A DNA stretch of 64,000 nt from Lytechinus pictus (GCF_037042905.1 NW_026974140.1:12101001-12165000); one strand, 5' to 3'; numbered from the stretch's first letter, positions 25,601 through 41,200 are shown. The notes: generated from the letters alone by a model not told the origin. Made by a program: numbers and translations.

Positions 25601-27182
25601 CACTTTATGAGAAAAATGCACATTCAGTAGGCCTTTATCTTTTAAATCTGCAATGATATATATTTTTTCATAATACAATCATACAGGCCTATTTGGGAGT
25701 TATATTATCATTGGCAACTGTACACTTCTGAAAGGTATCAAAGTGACATCGAATTTTAAGATTCTGAAGGGTTATCTTTATCATTAAGCCTTAATATTTC
25801 CAAAATAAAAAAATCAACTATGTTATTATTTTTCTATGAGAATTAGAAGGGTATCAACTTATCTGAAGAGGATTTATGGCTATCTAGTCATCAACTCTAT
25901 ATAGCATCAAATGTTTGATCATTTACACAGTGATACTGTAGGTTCATGGGAACTGTCCTGATAAGCTAATATTTGATGAGGGTTATTGGGCATCATTAAG
26001 TCATTAGATTGGAGCTGATGTCTTTATCAAACCGTGTCCACTACCAGCTAATCTGAACTTGATGATGCAAGCTCATCAATGGAAGAGGTTTGTCATAGAC
26101 TCAAGTCAAGTTGTGTACTGAGGTCTTAGCACCAAACAGTCAGAATGACTTAAGAGTGGGATTATGAATATGTGCCCCAATATGTTAATTAAACTTGCAT
26201 ATGGGGAATCTTAGTAAAAGCCGACAGGAAACCAATATGAATGTAAACACAAGAATTGCAATTCTGTATTAACACTATTTGTACATTCCTTCGCATTTTT
26301 CAAAGATAATGCTAGCAGTAGGTGGTACCTCCTAATAATATGGTATTCTAATCATCAGTTACACGAACATTACAAGGAAGACAACATATTTCACGGCTGA
26401 TCTTCTCTATAAAGCATGAAAATCGCAGAATAGATTAGTTTACTCAGCACGATACACGGTTCACTATCCCATATAGGCCCCATGTTGAGCTATCCAGTGA
26501 CTGGCAAAAACTAACAGAGAAAGAGAAAATTCCTTCCACAAATTTGACACGAAAGGTGCCGCTCAACAACATTATTGTGCTGGATGGGCTCAGATCTTGC
26601 CGGCCTTCTATGGACTGGGATAATGCAAGGATTTATGACATTGTGCCTGGTTAAAGCAGGTGGAATTGATAGATTCAATCATAATTTTTTTTTTTAAGAA
26701 TTGAATTTCAGATATCTTCACATTGGCTAAAACTGTGTGTGTAGTGTGAAAAGTATGTAGATCAAAGAGAAAAGTGTGATTTTAGCTAGCTTTCAATATG
26801 GTAGGCTGTGGTGTGAACAATGTATTTTGGTTGTGCCTTGTATTTTCAGATAAAATATCCTCTGGATTAAATCCACCCCCTTATTTGTCCTTCACATTTT
26901 TTTTTGAAAATCTTTGTGTATCTTTCCCCTCCCATCTTGCCTCGATCTCCTCCCTTTAAGTCAAACAGATGTCATCACGCAATCAATTATCATCAAATTC
27001 AAAAGTTTGACAAAATATATGTGCATAAGACAGACATGCACAGAAATCATATTCAGTTTTGATCATACTTTCAACATGCAGCTACATGAAGGCTACAATA
27101 TGAACCAGAGTAGAGATACGGTACATATATCGGCCTCTCAGAAGATTCTGTGAGCACAACAGCAGCAAATACATGTAACAGA

Positions 27183-27990
27183 GGCTGCGTTTATGCGACC
27201 TCAAGCCAGAATCATGATTTGAATCATGATTTGAATCATGATTCAAAACACAAACATGAATCACGATATCACAGAATCAGCGTTTAGACGACCTTCATTC
27301 CAAAGCTGTTTCTCCTCAGATTCGGGCCAATCCAGTGCGCATCACTAGTGCGCAGTTTGACAGAGGAAGTTTTTCGCACGTGTTTCGGCTCTCGAAAAAT
27401 ATTTTGCTTCCAGAATTCAACCTAAGTTTACTTCTATCATATAGGGTCCATATGCTTCTATTAATCTTGTTAGTTAATCCAAAATGGTGTTCGGAAGTGA
27501 ATTTCAGCGTAGATCCAATTTAATATTGACACTCTATACTCAACAACAACTGAGATCATTGTCTGTCCAGTTAATTCATTTACTAGAACTTGAAGTTGAA
27601 GACATGACCAAAAAATGAAAAGTAGTGGACGATGCGAAGACCAACACAGAATTTGAACATGACAAGAAATGCATGCAGAGTAATCATGTACATACAATGA
27701 GCACATAGAGAGCCTTGAGCTTGGCAAGAGTCAAACCGAAAGCCGTAGCCCGACACAGTGAGGTCATATAATCATGATTCAAATCACGATATCGTTTATT
27801 CGAACATTTTCATACGTGATTCTGCAGAAACGTCTTTCCAAACGCCCCTTTTTTCGTGTTTCATGTTTGTGATTCTAATCATGATTATATTCAATTTCGA
27901 CTAAACGCAATCGTGATTCTGCAGAATCATGATTTGAATCATGATTCGAATCATGATTATAGGGTAAAAAAGTGGCGGATAAACGCACCC
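27183..27990 (+). mobile_element. Non-autonomous DNA transposon, family A, long copy (808 bp)
   Basis: The ends are GGCTGCGTTTATGCGACC on the left and, read inward from the right, GGGTGCGTTTATCCGCC: imperfect inverted repeats of about 17 bp. A 3-bp direct duplication AGA flanks it (27180-27182 and 27991-27993). Subterminal regions hold several copies of the palindromic 10-mer AATCATGATT. Both arms match, in reverse orientation, the copy at 49,485-50,005. The centre (about 27,362-27,730) does not match that copy and is longer. No transposase frame is seen. The 3-bp duplication and G-rich ends suggest a PIF/Harbinger-type element, but superfamily assignment needs a database. Confidence 0.85.
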
Positions 27991-29608
27991 AGAGTGAAGT
28001 AAAGAAGGAAATAACACAAGATCTACCATTATCCGTATTACAGACATGACATATTCATCCCAGCTATCAATGCGTAGGCTTATGGGATGTGCTGGCAGCC
28101 GGTTAGCCTTTTTGCAATTACTTCCTCTCACTCACAAAATGGCTGCAATAGGCCTACAAATAGTGGCAATAATCTTGTGAAAAACAATAATGTGACCAAA
28201 TAGCCAAACAATCTTTGTCAGAAATGCAAGATCTTTTTCTTTTTTAAAAACCAGGAAATGGCTACACCTAAAAAAAGCAATTTTCTGGAGCCAATACTAA
28301 AATATAGGATTCTATTCTGAAATCTTCAAACAAATGTACAGTATTGGACTGAAATTACAGAATGCCACTGAACTCCATAGGTCTTCATCTTCTCTGCTTG
28401 AAGTACATGTGCAACTGGTTTGCATGCAAGACTCTCATGTTTCGCTGGTCACCATGGAGACTTCAAACTGAGTCAGTGTCTTTGCAACAAGACACCTTCA
28501 GGCAGGCTCATGCAGGATACCCGTTTCAGGTGTTTACTGGACAAAGAGACCAAAACTGACCAGTCCTGAAGAAACTGACCTTTACAATGACCTCGCAAAT
28601 TGATTTATAGTTTTCTGTCAGTCCTGTGATGATAATGACCACTAACTGACCCATGCCACTGGCTTTGCCTGCTTCTTTCCTCACAAGTGCAAACTCCCTG
28701 CTCAAAGTCAAATTTATGCCATCAGGCTACAAGTCTACAAGTCGTCAACCCTAGTGCTGACACATATACGAGTGCTTGGGACCGAAGTAAAGAAAAGTTT
28801 CCTCTGGTTGTATAATAGGGCTAGAAATTGAGGCTTGAGGTCAAATTTCAACCTAGAAAATAACAAATTTATGATAAAACATTCTTTCAGTCCATAATCA
28901 CTTTGCCAATTTCAGAAGGTAGTGGGCCATGTAACGGAGGTCTGAATGGAGCACATAAATTTTCAGTTTTGGAGGCTAAGGAAAAAAACACATAACTGAT
29001 ATTACATAAAAATCATATTGTACAAGAAATGATAGTGATTTACACCAAGTAGGAAGGGTAATAGCAGGGGCAACATATTTGGCATATAACTAAAACCAAA
29101 AAACAGGTGCAATAAGTCTAAAAAATTGAACTGCATGGAGAAAACCTAACCCCCATTACAACATAAACCATGTATATTGAACATTGCTCAGAGGGAGGTT
29201 ATTACTTGTGATTTTGTTTCTTCGTTTTTGCTCTTTCAAAGTAATGTGGTACCCCCCTTTTTAGATGAGTCCTTTTGAAAGGAGACACTAGCCGTAACCG
29301 CTGAAGGAATGAGTGGGGCAGTGGAGTCTGGAAAACAACATTAGTGGTGACATTTGAGAGAAAAGGAGGAGAAATGGGGAATGGAATCCAGAAGTTGGAG
29401 AAGCAATCAACCGGGTTCATAAGAGAGCAACGGCAGAGCGGGTGGTAGACCAGAGGAAAATTATACAGATTTTCAGGCTTCTCTATACTCATATATTATC
29501 ATTCAATGTTATTATCAAAGGGAATTCATCTCCTTCAAATAAATACAGTTACAAGTTCAAGAGAAATGGCATGATTGGAAGGGTTGCAGGCCATAGGACA
29601 GTGGTAGG

Positions 29609-29845
29609 GGTGACTATAGAAAGAGAGGTGAGGGAACGCTGGGAGAAAAGCAAGAGAGAGTACATGTACAAGAGAGACAGAGAAAGACAGACAGACAAAG
29701 GCAGAGAGCAAGAGACTAGTTTGTTAACAGGAAATTGATAGTAGGCAAAGAAAGAGAAAGACATTGAGATGAGAGAGGGAGAGAAAACAGGGAAGCTACA
29801 TTTGGTGAAGAAAAGAACGAATAAGAGATAAAGAGAAAAGAACAT
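29609..29845 (+). repeat. Purine-rich (GA) low-complexity tract
   Basis: About 240 bp is strongly biased to G and A on the plus strand, with repeated GAGAGA, GAAAGA and ACAGACAGACA words. It explains the overlapping short frames rich in Lys/Arg/Glu or, on the other strand, Ser/Leu/Phe. No gene is supported. Confidence 0.75.
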
Positions 29846-31925
29846 TAGGAAAGGCTATTGCAGTAATTTTCATTACCTATCAGTTTAATTCTGTCTGTGA
29901 AGATTCTTTTCTGTTTTGATTCCTTGATAAAAAAAATCTAAAAGGCAAAGTACAAATATGTAGAAGAGAAATTAGCGAGAATACAGTGGGAAAATATGAA
30001 TCAGAAAGAGAAATGAGAGAACTTGACACTTCGATAGGAAATAGAAAACAGAGAGAGACGTAGATGTATTTACATTCATGTACACTAAAGGGGTAATTCA
30101 ATTTACTTTCAATCATAGCCATCATTCAAATATTATTTCCTATTCACCTCCAAATCATGAGATAAAACATTTTTGGCAAACCCTGAAAAACATCCCTTCC
30201 TAAATGTTGACTGGATAAACAAGACCTCAAAATAAGGCCTGGAATGCAATTTAAACCAGATAAACTCTCATTGTGTCTACTTTCTTTTAGGTTTTTATGG
30301 TGCCATTTTGATGGACACAATTGTGGGATACGAATATTGCTTTTTCTAAATAGTGCCTCTGCTTGCACTTGGTAAATTTATTTTCCAGTTGCCAAGTCGC
30401 AAGCTTTGCCGAGTAAGTCAAGTGTTGGTCAAGTATAAGAGGTGCAGATGACACAGCTAGGTCGGCAAACAAGACGAGTCTCCCGGGAAAAACTCAACAA
30501 AGAAATGAACACATTCAGGCCATTCCAGATGCATGAGAAATACAAATTTTGAAATTTATAAATTTTCTCAAAGGTTTCAATTTAGGGTGCAATTAATAAC
30601 CAGGTGGGAGGCAAACAGCTATTTTTCATATATTTTTATATAGAATATGAAAAAATACTCAATGAATATATCAAGGAAATTCCAACCGTACAAAAAGAAA
30701 ATAGAGGACAAAGAAATATTTTTAAAAAACATAGCATAACATCATAATATATGTATTTCCCCCACTGAGAATATCTTTGAAAATTTCAATGCATTTTATT
30801 GTTATTATACACTCAGTAAAATCTTGTTATAAACATGTCAAAGACTATCAAAATCCAAACTGGGATTACAAATTCAGTTCATTCATAGGCATTCATCCAG
30901 TTTTTAGAAAACAACAATGCTATACCTCCAAACCAAACTCCTCATGTTTTGATGAATTTTTACACTGAGTGGGAGTGACATTATCCACAAACTATCATTC
31001 TGAATTGAAATGACCACTATTTACTGCCAACAATTACATACTCCATATCATTTCATATATCAAAGGTATATATGAGGCAAATACCCCTGCATAGGCCTTC
31101 ATGTTGTGCACTCAAATAAAATGATTTTCAGGACAAAGCAGTTACCTACTGCAAACTATGCAAATGTACTCTAAAATAATGAAGTGCATTTTCTTCAAGT
31201 ACATGTAAATGGATTCCCCATTCATCAATGGGGACTCACAAACATAATCACCAATATTTTCTTTTTAATTTGAAGAAAGGCTCAATTAGCAATATGAGAT
31301 ATTCTAACCGCATCTACAAATAAAACAGCTCTCACATTCACAATATGAATTTAGGCCTGATATGAAGAAATAATACTAACATCAAGCCTCTAATGAAGTC
31401 AGAATACAAATGAACTTTGTTTTGTTCAGAAATTTTTCTCATATCAATATGAAATTTTTTACGCAAGGTCAGAGTTCAAAAGATGCCATTATAAGAAAGG
31501 TCACTAGTAAAGGTCAATAATTTTCACTGGAAGCCGATAACATTGAAAGTTGGCTTGTGGTAAGCTCACAAACCAAATGAGCAATGCATCAAATATCTCC
31601 ATAAATGTCAGAGAATCCACCTATGGCTATTATTCTTATCTTTTCGCTTCTTTTTAAATATAGGGAGGAAAACTTATTAAAGTGTTTTGATAACATCAGT
31701 TTATTTAATTTGTTTCCTGCAGGCTCAGTCAAAAAAAGAAGTATTAATAAGATACATAAACACCTGTATTTAAATGGATTTTACACCCAAATTATAAAAA
31801 GAAACTGAGAAACTTCTAATCGATATTTCAGATATAGTTTGTTTCCATATCCTGTGTCAACAACCTTGGAAAAAATGTCTTGCCATCAAAATCTGACATT
31901 TTTTCGAGATAAATCCAAATGGTTT

Positions 31926-32272
31926 TATTTCCAATTCGTCTAATGCCAATTCGCCCCATTGCCATCTCGTCTACTATCATTTGGTCTACCACCAGTTCGT
32001 CCATTATCCACATGGTCTAATTGCCATTTCGTCCACTCACCATTTTGTTTAATAACCAGTTGGTCCAATTGCTATTTAGTCCATATACCATTTGGTCTAA
32101 TTGGACTAAGTGCTGATTGTGCAAAATGAATGAAAATGAAAAGGATATTAGACCAATTGGTTATAAGACAAAATGGACATAGACGAAATGTTTGAGGACT
32201 GAATGGCATAAAACAATGAAAGTAGACCAAGTGGTGAGTGGATGAGTTGGCAAGTAGACGAACTGGCAATTT
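31926..32272. repeat. Fold-back array of about 16-bp units (CCATTTSGTCYA type)
   Basis: From about 31,930 to 32,105 there are about eleven consecutive degenerate units of 15-16 bp, each of the form CCA-TTYGGTCTA-nnn or CCATTTCGTCCA. After a short non-matching spacer (about 32,106-32,145), units of the same type continue to about 32,268 in the opposite orientation (AGACCAATTGG, AGACAAAATGG, AGACGAAATG, AGACCAAGTGG, AGACGAACTGG). The whole can fold into one long imperfect hairpin. No coding potential is seen. Confidence 0.8.
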
Positions 32273-32299
32273 ACATGTACCATCCAAACGGGAGCAATA

Positions 32300-35200
32300 A
32301 AGATGACTCAGAATATTTGTTGGCACTTGTACTGTATGTACCTTTATTTTTTCATTATGATTATGTTTAGGCTAGATGTGCTAGAGCAGAAATTGGTTTG
32401 TGTACTTCCTTTATTTCAATCCTATGAAAATTAAAATGGCCTTAAATCATTCACTTCAATGAGCTGAGACTGTGCAAAGTCACATGAGAGATTCTAGAAT
32501 AAATATCCTCAGGCACCAATAAAGTTGGACGCGAAGTGTTTTGTCAATCCCAACCATCTTCGTCACTATTTTCCAGAAGACATGTCACAAGAAAACTGAA
32601 GGCACATTGAATTTGTAAATGTTAAGCTGATAAGAAGGATTCTCATTAAATGTTACAAAGAGTCACTCTACTAAGCAAAAAAATATATAGGCCTAGAGGT
32701 TTCTCTAATGGCTCCTGTGATAAAAGTCTGGGTTTCGTTTTTCTCATCTGCATTCATTTTTTTTCTTCAAATGTTTCTGATTGAAGTGAAAAATAAATGC
32801 AGAATTGAATACGGGTATGCAAAAATTAATGATATAGCACATGGTGTCTGGTATGGCAGTTGCTCATAATTCTTTTATCTATATATGTGCTCGTTAATAG
32901 AAATGAGGTGACATGTTATAATTTCCACAGCATGAGATGAAATAAAACCTTAACATAAAACAATCTGCAGAGGAATTTCCAAGAGTGTTTTGGGGTTAAC
33001 CTTTCACAATGTTGGTGAAAAGACTTCAGATAAAACCTACAGTAGAAGAGGAAATTCCTGGTTTGGTTTGTATTTAATAATACACAACTAACTACTCAGA
33101 ATCAAAAGCACACTTTTTTGTGAGCAGGGCTTTTATGTAATGTCCATCTTTACATCCAGAAAATCATATGTTATTGTCAACCATCAACCTTTCTACTAGT
33201 TTTAATTGTACACATGAAGAATATTTTGGAAATATGCTAATATGAAAAAGCTTTCAAAATTCAAAATGAATGGAATGAATAAATATTATTGTTAACAATT
33301 CCTTCATTTTTGAAGGAATTTCATGTTTTCATGACATCATTCTCTATGAATGGGCTGAATTAATTTGCATATTTCCATAAATTTAATTATTCCTGACATG
33401 AGAATGATTTCCTGGGACTGAAAGAATGCTATTCAACTATTATGATTATTGAATGCCTTACATAGCCACAATTGATGGAGTACCACACATGACCCTGTAG
33501 ATAATGTATCTTGATCTTTATTGGTAATAATATTTGAGCAGCTCATGACAAACATGTGTGGCAAAATACTGCAACATGCTGTGATAAATGGACTTCAAGG
33601 ATTTGGAAAACAAGTTAAATTTCTCTTTTTTTTCTTTGTTTTCATTTATTTCTCATTGATCTCAATGATCAAAAGAATAACATATTACTACACTGAATGT
33701 ATCAAATTCTATAATGGAAAATGCACATTGCAATATTTAAGTAAACAGAGATTTCTAATTTGAAAGTGGGGTCAAAATAATTAATGAAGTACATCATACA
33801 TGGATCACTTTAAAGTTGAATTACATCACTAAAGACAAATCATTGGATGTGTAAACGCCATCTGTTCTTGAGCATGGCGAGGTTGCTGTTCCCAAAGCGA
33901 TATTTAAAAAAAAAATTGTAATATGAAATTATTTTTTCAACATCATAATTTTTTATCTAATTTCCTTTAGGGCCTACTATCTGGCCAATTTTCCTTTTTG
34001 CATATCACATTTATTACAAAATGACTGATTTTAAAATCAATCAATTTCCATTTCTATAGAAAATAAAATGGTACACAACAACCACTATGCCAATGGTCTA
34101 TTGATACCTCACAAATTCAGAATAACTTTGGATGATACATAATAAAACTGAGTTTATATTAGAATAGATTCTATTGAGACACTTCTGCTATAAAACAAAA
34201 ATCATTTGCTTATAAAAGACATCTATAAAATAATAGCCAGGCCAATTCTAAACCAAAGATAATTCCTTATGAATATAAAAAAAAATCTACTTATAATTTT
34301 GAATAATCTGATCATTCCAAAGCTAATAAAACTCACTCTTCATTTAAAAGACACCTGTAAAATTCAAGCCTGGACAGCATGACGCCAATTTTTTTTTTCT
34401 TCAAAATAAATAATATGACAAGACAGACGGGTACAAAGGTGATTGTAAACATTAATATCAGATTACAATCTTGATGAGCTTTAATATGAGCTCATCGGTC
34501 TGTAATATGTAGGTTAATTGCATGATGCAATGATAAATATAATGCTGATATCTTGTTTAAAAAATAGTTTGCATAAGATGAAATACAAATATACAGTAAG
34601 TAAATGTGTTGGTTGAATAATCATTTTAGATGAGACTCTTAAACGTTGGTTACTGAGAGCAAAGGCCCAATCGAAGGTCAATATGAAGATTGTTACAACT
34701 TTGACTACCACGCATAAATAAATATTCAGAATTCATGGCATATAAATTAATTTCTTCAGACTTTTTCATTTTAATATACATAGTAGATATTGAATTGTCA
34801 AAATATGAAAAATAAATTTTTAACTATTTTGGGTGAAGTACATGTATCGAGATATTTGAGGCCAGCTGATGGTGAAATTATGCACTGCAATTTTTTTTAC
34901 ATTTCAGAATAATTTCAGGAAGCTTCTCTTACTTATAGGGAAAAATGGTAGTGTAATACATATATGTAAACCAGTCAGCATCCAGTAGACACTTTACTAT
35001 AATTCCACAAAGCTAAATTTATGTTCAAATCCATGCGCTTTCTTATTTTCAATATGACACCATGACGTCATTCCTCCTTTGGAGAACATTATAGATCTCT
35101 TTCAAGGGATTTCCTTACAGGCTTTTGCATGTTTCTCCTATTAAAAAAAATTAAGGTCTTCAAATATGCATCAAAATTGTATCGATAACAAAGGACTAGA

Positions 35201-38200
35201 ATCAGGCATGGTTTTAGTTTACAGATTGGATGAAATTAAAGAATGAAAGAGAGAGAATCAATGTGATTAGTTACAATTCTCTTCCTCCAGTGAGTTCATT
35301 GGTCATGACAGGGCACAAAGAAAGAGAATGGATACATGTAGGATTATGGTAGGGATGGTGGTTTGTGTTGTTCTTTTTTAAATTACATGAAGAAGAAATA
35401 GAATCAGGTATGTGATTAACCTTTTGTATCCTTTTGTATAACTTTTCAAAATAGAGCAGTTGGTCCTTTATGTGTCTAGTTTTTAAAGTAAGACACATAA
35501 TGTATAAAGTGAATATATATATTTCAATCACACAAGCATGAAATTAATAATATGCATATTGTCTTTCATGGTTCATGGATCCTACATGTATGGTTCATCA
35601 GGGGATACATGTATATATTTTGGTGGGAATTGGGTGGGTTGGTAGTTATAGAAATAAGTAAAATAATGAATTTACAAACACTCTTAACATCTAAATATCA
35701 GCACTAAACAGGGAAAATCTTAAACAAGATGGCAAGATGATATAAATCCCTGCATGGTTGAGACTCAAGAGAAATTATTTTTGTGATATACAGTTGTATC
35801 ATGCCTAATACATTAAAGCTCACTGGCACCTTTATTTTTGGAACAATTTGACACAAATTTAGAGTTATTAGAGACCACTGACCTAGTTAAATATTACTCT
35901 GATTAGCTCTTTTGACAAAAGTGGGGAGTAATTGATACTCAATCCATTTTGAAACTCAGAAGCAAATATTTTTGCTGACCTATTGTTCAGCAGCCATGAC
36001 TTTCTACCCTGATTTTTGACACCTGAATGCTTGATTGAACTAACTAACAAGTACTTGTAACTTGGTAAATTAAGGAAGGTTACTATATCCTGCCCACTTA
36101 AATTGTCATCAATCACAATGCACAGGAAAAAAAGTCATGTGATTCTTTTTCATCTGAAGCAACTTCAACCACCAACAACCTCAAACCATGGAATGTCAAG
36201 TCCTGTACATGATGGGGGAGTTTCATGATTTTTTAAATGGAAGAATACATATGTGTGCAAGAATTGCCATCTTTAGAGGCATTATGCAGACAATTCGAGG
36301 ATACAAATTCAATTTTTCCTGCAAGCCCTTTTACTTGGTGATTTTATAAGCTTTTAGGGTGCTGTGAGAAGAAAAAATTGAAATATAAATACATTATCTA
36401 TGAGACGTCGAGAACCATAAGGACTTCATAACTCTGCTTAATAATGAATGTATTGTATCATCAACCTTGTAACTCTTAGCTGAGGCAATTCAAATGAGAA
36501 ATTTAAATGAGTTTTGAGAAAATGATGATAAATATGATTCACATTAAATATTATTCAAGTTTCTGCAATAAAATGATCTTCACAACAATGTATAGGCTGC
36601 ATGTTGACCATTACTTAATATTAGGGATTACCTTTTCCTCTGCATTGTGTTTTTCCTTCATCTGTGACAAAAGTCAAGTTGAAAGTCAATTTTCAGAAAA
36701 GTATATTGAATCACATTGCTTAAACATACATGGACATTAGGTCAAGGGCTTTGATTTCCCCCATCATAACCACTTTGTTAATGGGTGGAGTATGAATTTA
36801 ACATACACATAGGGAGCATACACCAAATATTTGCCCATTAACTTGTCTCAAGTGCAAAAAATACTCCAATACATTTCAAATATCCTCCCCCTCAAACTTC
36901 CAATTCCTTCACTTAAAATCGTATTTTCATCTCGTTAATCATATCGATATACACAATCTTTTGTGGCAAATAAACTTGGTTTACCTAAGTGATTGAGGGA
37001 GTTTCTAAAGATGACTGATGGTGAAACACACAAAGGAATGCAAGATAAGGATCAAAACATTAGAGGACCAAGTATTGCGGTCCTGCAAGTAGATACACTC
37101 AACACCCAAGTGCAGGAGGGAACTTTTCCAAGGTCATATTGAACAGAAAGTAATATTTAATGATGCAGAAAATCAATCACAGATAAGTTTTTCCTTAATC
37201 TATTTTTCTTAACCAAAGAAAATACATAAACTGCAAGACTGCAGGTCCTGGGATGATTACAACAATCATCACAAGGAAAATTCAGCATTTTGCTCAAAAT
37301 AAAATTGATTGGAAAAAAAGACACACACAGGTCAAATAATATGAGGAGATTAGGAATGCCATACCTATAAGTCAATAATTGAAACTATAAATTGATATTA
37401 AAAATGAATCACTCAATTAAAAAAATAATCAAAAATTGAATAAAATGGCCTGTTTCATGCAGTCTCTATTAAAAAGTATCCCCCTCTTGAAATATGTTGG
37501 TTTGTCACATGTGCCTCTCTTAGATATTGAGGTTTTTTTTTTTTAAGTGCACATGCTTTTTGTATATGTGTATATTTGTATGTTCATTTTCCTCCAAATA
37601 TTTTTACTTCCTAATACTTGAACATTTAAGATTGTTGTAGAAAAAATTATGTTTTCTTGTACATAGTGGTTGGTCATTTCAGAATAAAAAGGATTTTCAA
37701 ATCAGCAAGCAATATACAAACTACATGTATGTTCAATGCGTATTAAAGGGTACAACAATGTGTACATACATGTATATTTGCGGTTCCCATGCTTATATTG
37801 GTGGTGATGGACTATTGCTGGTTATTGACTCAGGACTATAATCATCTAAGGACTAGTATAATCATCTAAGAACAATTAAATCAGTTTAACTGGACCAGAC
37901 TCAATAATCAGTGAAGATTAGGATTTTATTTTATATCATTCTATAAACAGCAGTGAGCAGGTACCCACTGACAACTGCATGAAGAACCAACAATCATCCC
38001 TTAGCAGGGGAACAATGATATCAACCCCAGACAAAAGAATGGCTGAACAATGTGCTTTATCGTTTATTTGAGAATTTGTGGAGAATGGATGGATGATAGA
38101 TATTCATTCAGGATGAAAGGGGACCTCTTACATGAACAAAGATTAATGACTGCGAAATGACAATAAAAAATAGGCTTAAAGAAAAGCTGGTAATATTATG

Positions 38201-41200
38201 GACTTATTCATGAACAGATTAACAACCACACTAAAAATAAAACTCAGTAGGCAGATAAAAACACAAGTTATGAATTTCCCTTTGGAATGTGCAGAAGCTG
38301 TTAACTTAAAACCAAACTGAAATGATTTTACAATATCTATAACTAATAATTTCTATGTTTAAACTTTAAACAATATTTCAATAGTCAAACATTCCTGTTA
38401 GCAGCAATATTGTGTTTATCTTATAAGAAACAAACACAAAGGACAGGTACCTACATGTACATGTAGGCTGACTGCGAATATACAAATAAATATACAGTGT
38501 ATGTACTGTAATATATGTAATTGTAAGCTGACACAGACATTTATACCCTGTCCCAACCCTAAAAGTATTTACCACAGGATTAAACTGTGGAATATTCTGA
38601 GATCTAAATCTCAATTTGAGGGTTCAGCAACATTTTTAAACTCGCATCAGGTCTACATACATTTCTATGATGTATTTAGCCTTTTAGGCCTATATGTTTG
38701 TCTTTTTTTTTTAAATCATATGGGGCACAGTGATATCCTAGCATTCCAAAAGCACTGAAGTAAAGGGAACATTCCTAAAGGGTTTATCAAAAACCAATTT
38801 CCTCTGAATTTTCCCTATGTCTACGAAAGGGTGTCTCATCCGCCAGTTGCGGTTCAACAAATTTCAGCCACATTCATCGGCCTGCCTCTTGACTTCACCC
38901 ATTATGAGGCACGGCAGACCTTCACTACAAAATACTAAGGATTATTTATTTAAATATTTTGTCAAGATAATGTGATTATTTAGTACTGGGTGGCGAAATG
39001 AGCAAAGGAGAGGAAATTCAATCTTCTTTCAAAAAGAATAAAAAGAAAAAGAAGGAAAAGAGGGTGGATCATCAAATTTGATGGCCTGTTCTGATATACC
39101 TGAATGACTGGTATCCTGCCATGTTACAGTTGAACAAACGTGGATTAGAATGTAGAAGATTATCTCAAATGTACCCCAAGGAAAAATCATTTTTCTACAT
39201 GTCAGTATGTGTGATATTTCCACTGTATGTACTGTAGGCCAACATTTCTATTGGTGCATGTACTGTATGTAAAAAACTTTGTCCATCAATCTTTGATGAG
39301 ATACACAAATAAATATGACCAAATTTAATGAAGAAATATCACTGATGTTAAGAATAAAAAATGAGCTATTTATGCACTTTGTCATGTTTATTATTATAGA
39401 GGTGTGAAAATTCATTATGTTTTATAGGACATGGGTAAATGGTAATACAGTCCTGCAGTTTGAGTAGCATGTAAACTCCCATTCACCAATGGAAAGCAAC
39501 TAAATCTGAATTTCATGTTTTTCCCTTTATATTTAATTGAACACTGGCATGAGAAATCTACCAATCATGATAAAGATATGAACTGGGGCATGCACAATTT
39601 TCAATCACATATCATGTTTTCCTTGTCTTTTTTCCCCCAACAAAGAATATTAAGGCTCTCAAATTTGAACTTTATAGAGATATCATCCCCACTCAAGGAT
39701 ATGTACGCATGTACATTAACTCATTTGAATGATGTCATTGACAAGGTAAAGTAAACAGTTAACAGACAAAAAAAATCCTTCAAAAGGAATAAAGTGTCCT
39801 CAAATCAATCCCAAACCATTATCAAATCTATCCCTTTCAACAAAATTCAGTTGGAGGCCAAGGATTCCTGAACTGTAAATCTTTTTTTTTCCATCTCTTT
39901 GTTTTTCATTACAATTTTGGTAGGACCAAGGAGTTACCAGCAGTGTAGGCTACATACATTTCCAGAGTTTGAATGTCTTTTTCCACACCACTAATATTGA
40001 ATTAAGGGATACATGTATTTAGTGAAATTTGACTTGGAAGTTGATGGTACGGACTAATTTTTTAATTATTTTTTTCAAAACATTTTTCAAAGCCCCAAGA
40101 TGAATAATGCACATGAAGGACAATAGGCATATACAGTTTGCAAAATGTGTATTCAACCAAGCCCCATATTGTCTTGAATGTACCCCTTCTAATCGAGTGA
40201 TATAAATAATTTGAAATAGCTGGATAACTTGAAGTCCAAAACCTGCCTGATATGGTGTGAACTCAAATCATTTACAAACCTGACATCATAATGGCCTTCA
40301 GATTTTCTTTTCAATTATCTATTTCAGACTACAATATTGAAATTATCCTGCTGTAAAATACAAATATAAAGAGTATCAGTGATACAATACAAACTGTATT
40401 ATATCTTAACAATGAGGACTCCATCTTGTAATAACTCAAACAATGCGCAGAGCACTTCATTCATCTTCACTGGATCCAGAACAAACTGTTCCACTTTCAA
40501 GTTTGCTCTTCTGTCTGGTTTAAACACACAAAGTTTTCTAGATTTTCTCACAAATTCAAATATTCCGGAGTAAATAAATTATGATGATGAAACTGATCTG
40601 TTCAACTGTACGTACACTACATGTACATTGACGTGTATTAGGAGTAAAGCAACGACCTTGAAACTGAAAATACATGTATTTTGACATGTAGACCAACATG
40701 TACAAATACATGTTGTACAAGATGTTACTCTTAGCATATTGACATAATTGTAATGAGCTTTTAAAAACGCCTTACATTGTTCAACCATTCTTATCTGTAT
40801 ATAATGTATCTCTTTTTCTATATGTTTATTTTCCTTCAGATCTTACACGAAAGCAAATATTCTGACTGTATCAGCCCATAGAAAGACAAAAAGTAAATGC
40901 GATATCCATGACTATGCAATTTAATTCAAATTTACAATGGAATTTGAAAAGACATTGATGTAATCCCTCTGAATGTCATGTGAATGTGAACTGAAGATGG
41001 ACTCCACCTAGGTGCTTGTCATGAAAAATAGGAAAACAAGATAAAATATACAAAATAATGTAAATAAGCTTGTCATATTCAAGCTTCACATAAATCTTAA
41101 GATAGTGTCAATGTGGAAATAATATTAGAGCCAGCATCTTCTGCCTCTCTAATTCATCGCATTTGGGACAATGTCAATATAAAAGGCCTACAATAAGAAA

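Noticed and set aside
27205..27240. Short direct repeats AATCATGATTTG, considered as a CRISPR-like or satellite array
   Set aside because: The repeats lie in the arm of a transposon present twice in the window, without spacers of constant length; the host is eukaryotic.
29609..29845. Overlapping frames on both strands in the GA-rich tract
   Set aside because: Low-complexity purine bias alone explains their length and Lys/Glu/Arg or Ser/Leu composition.
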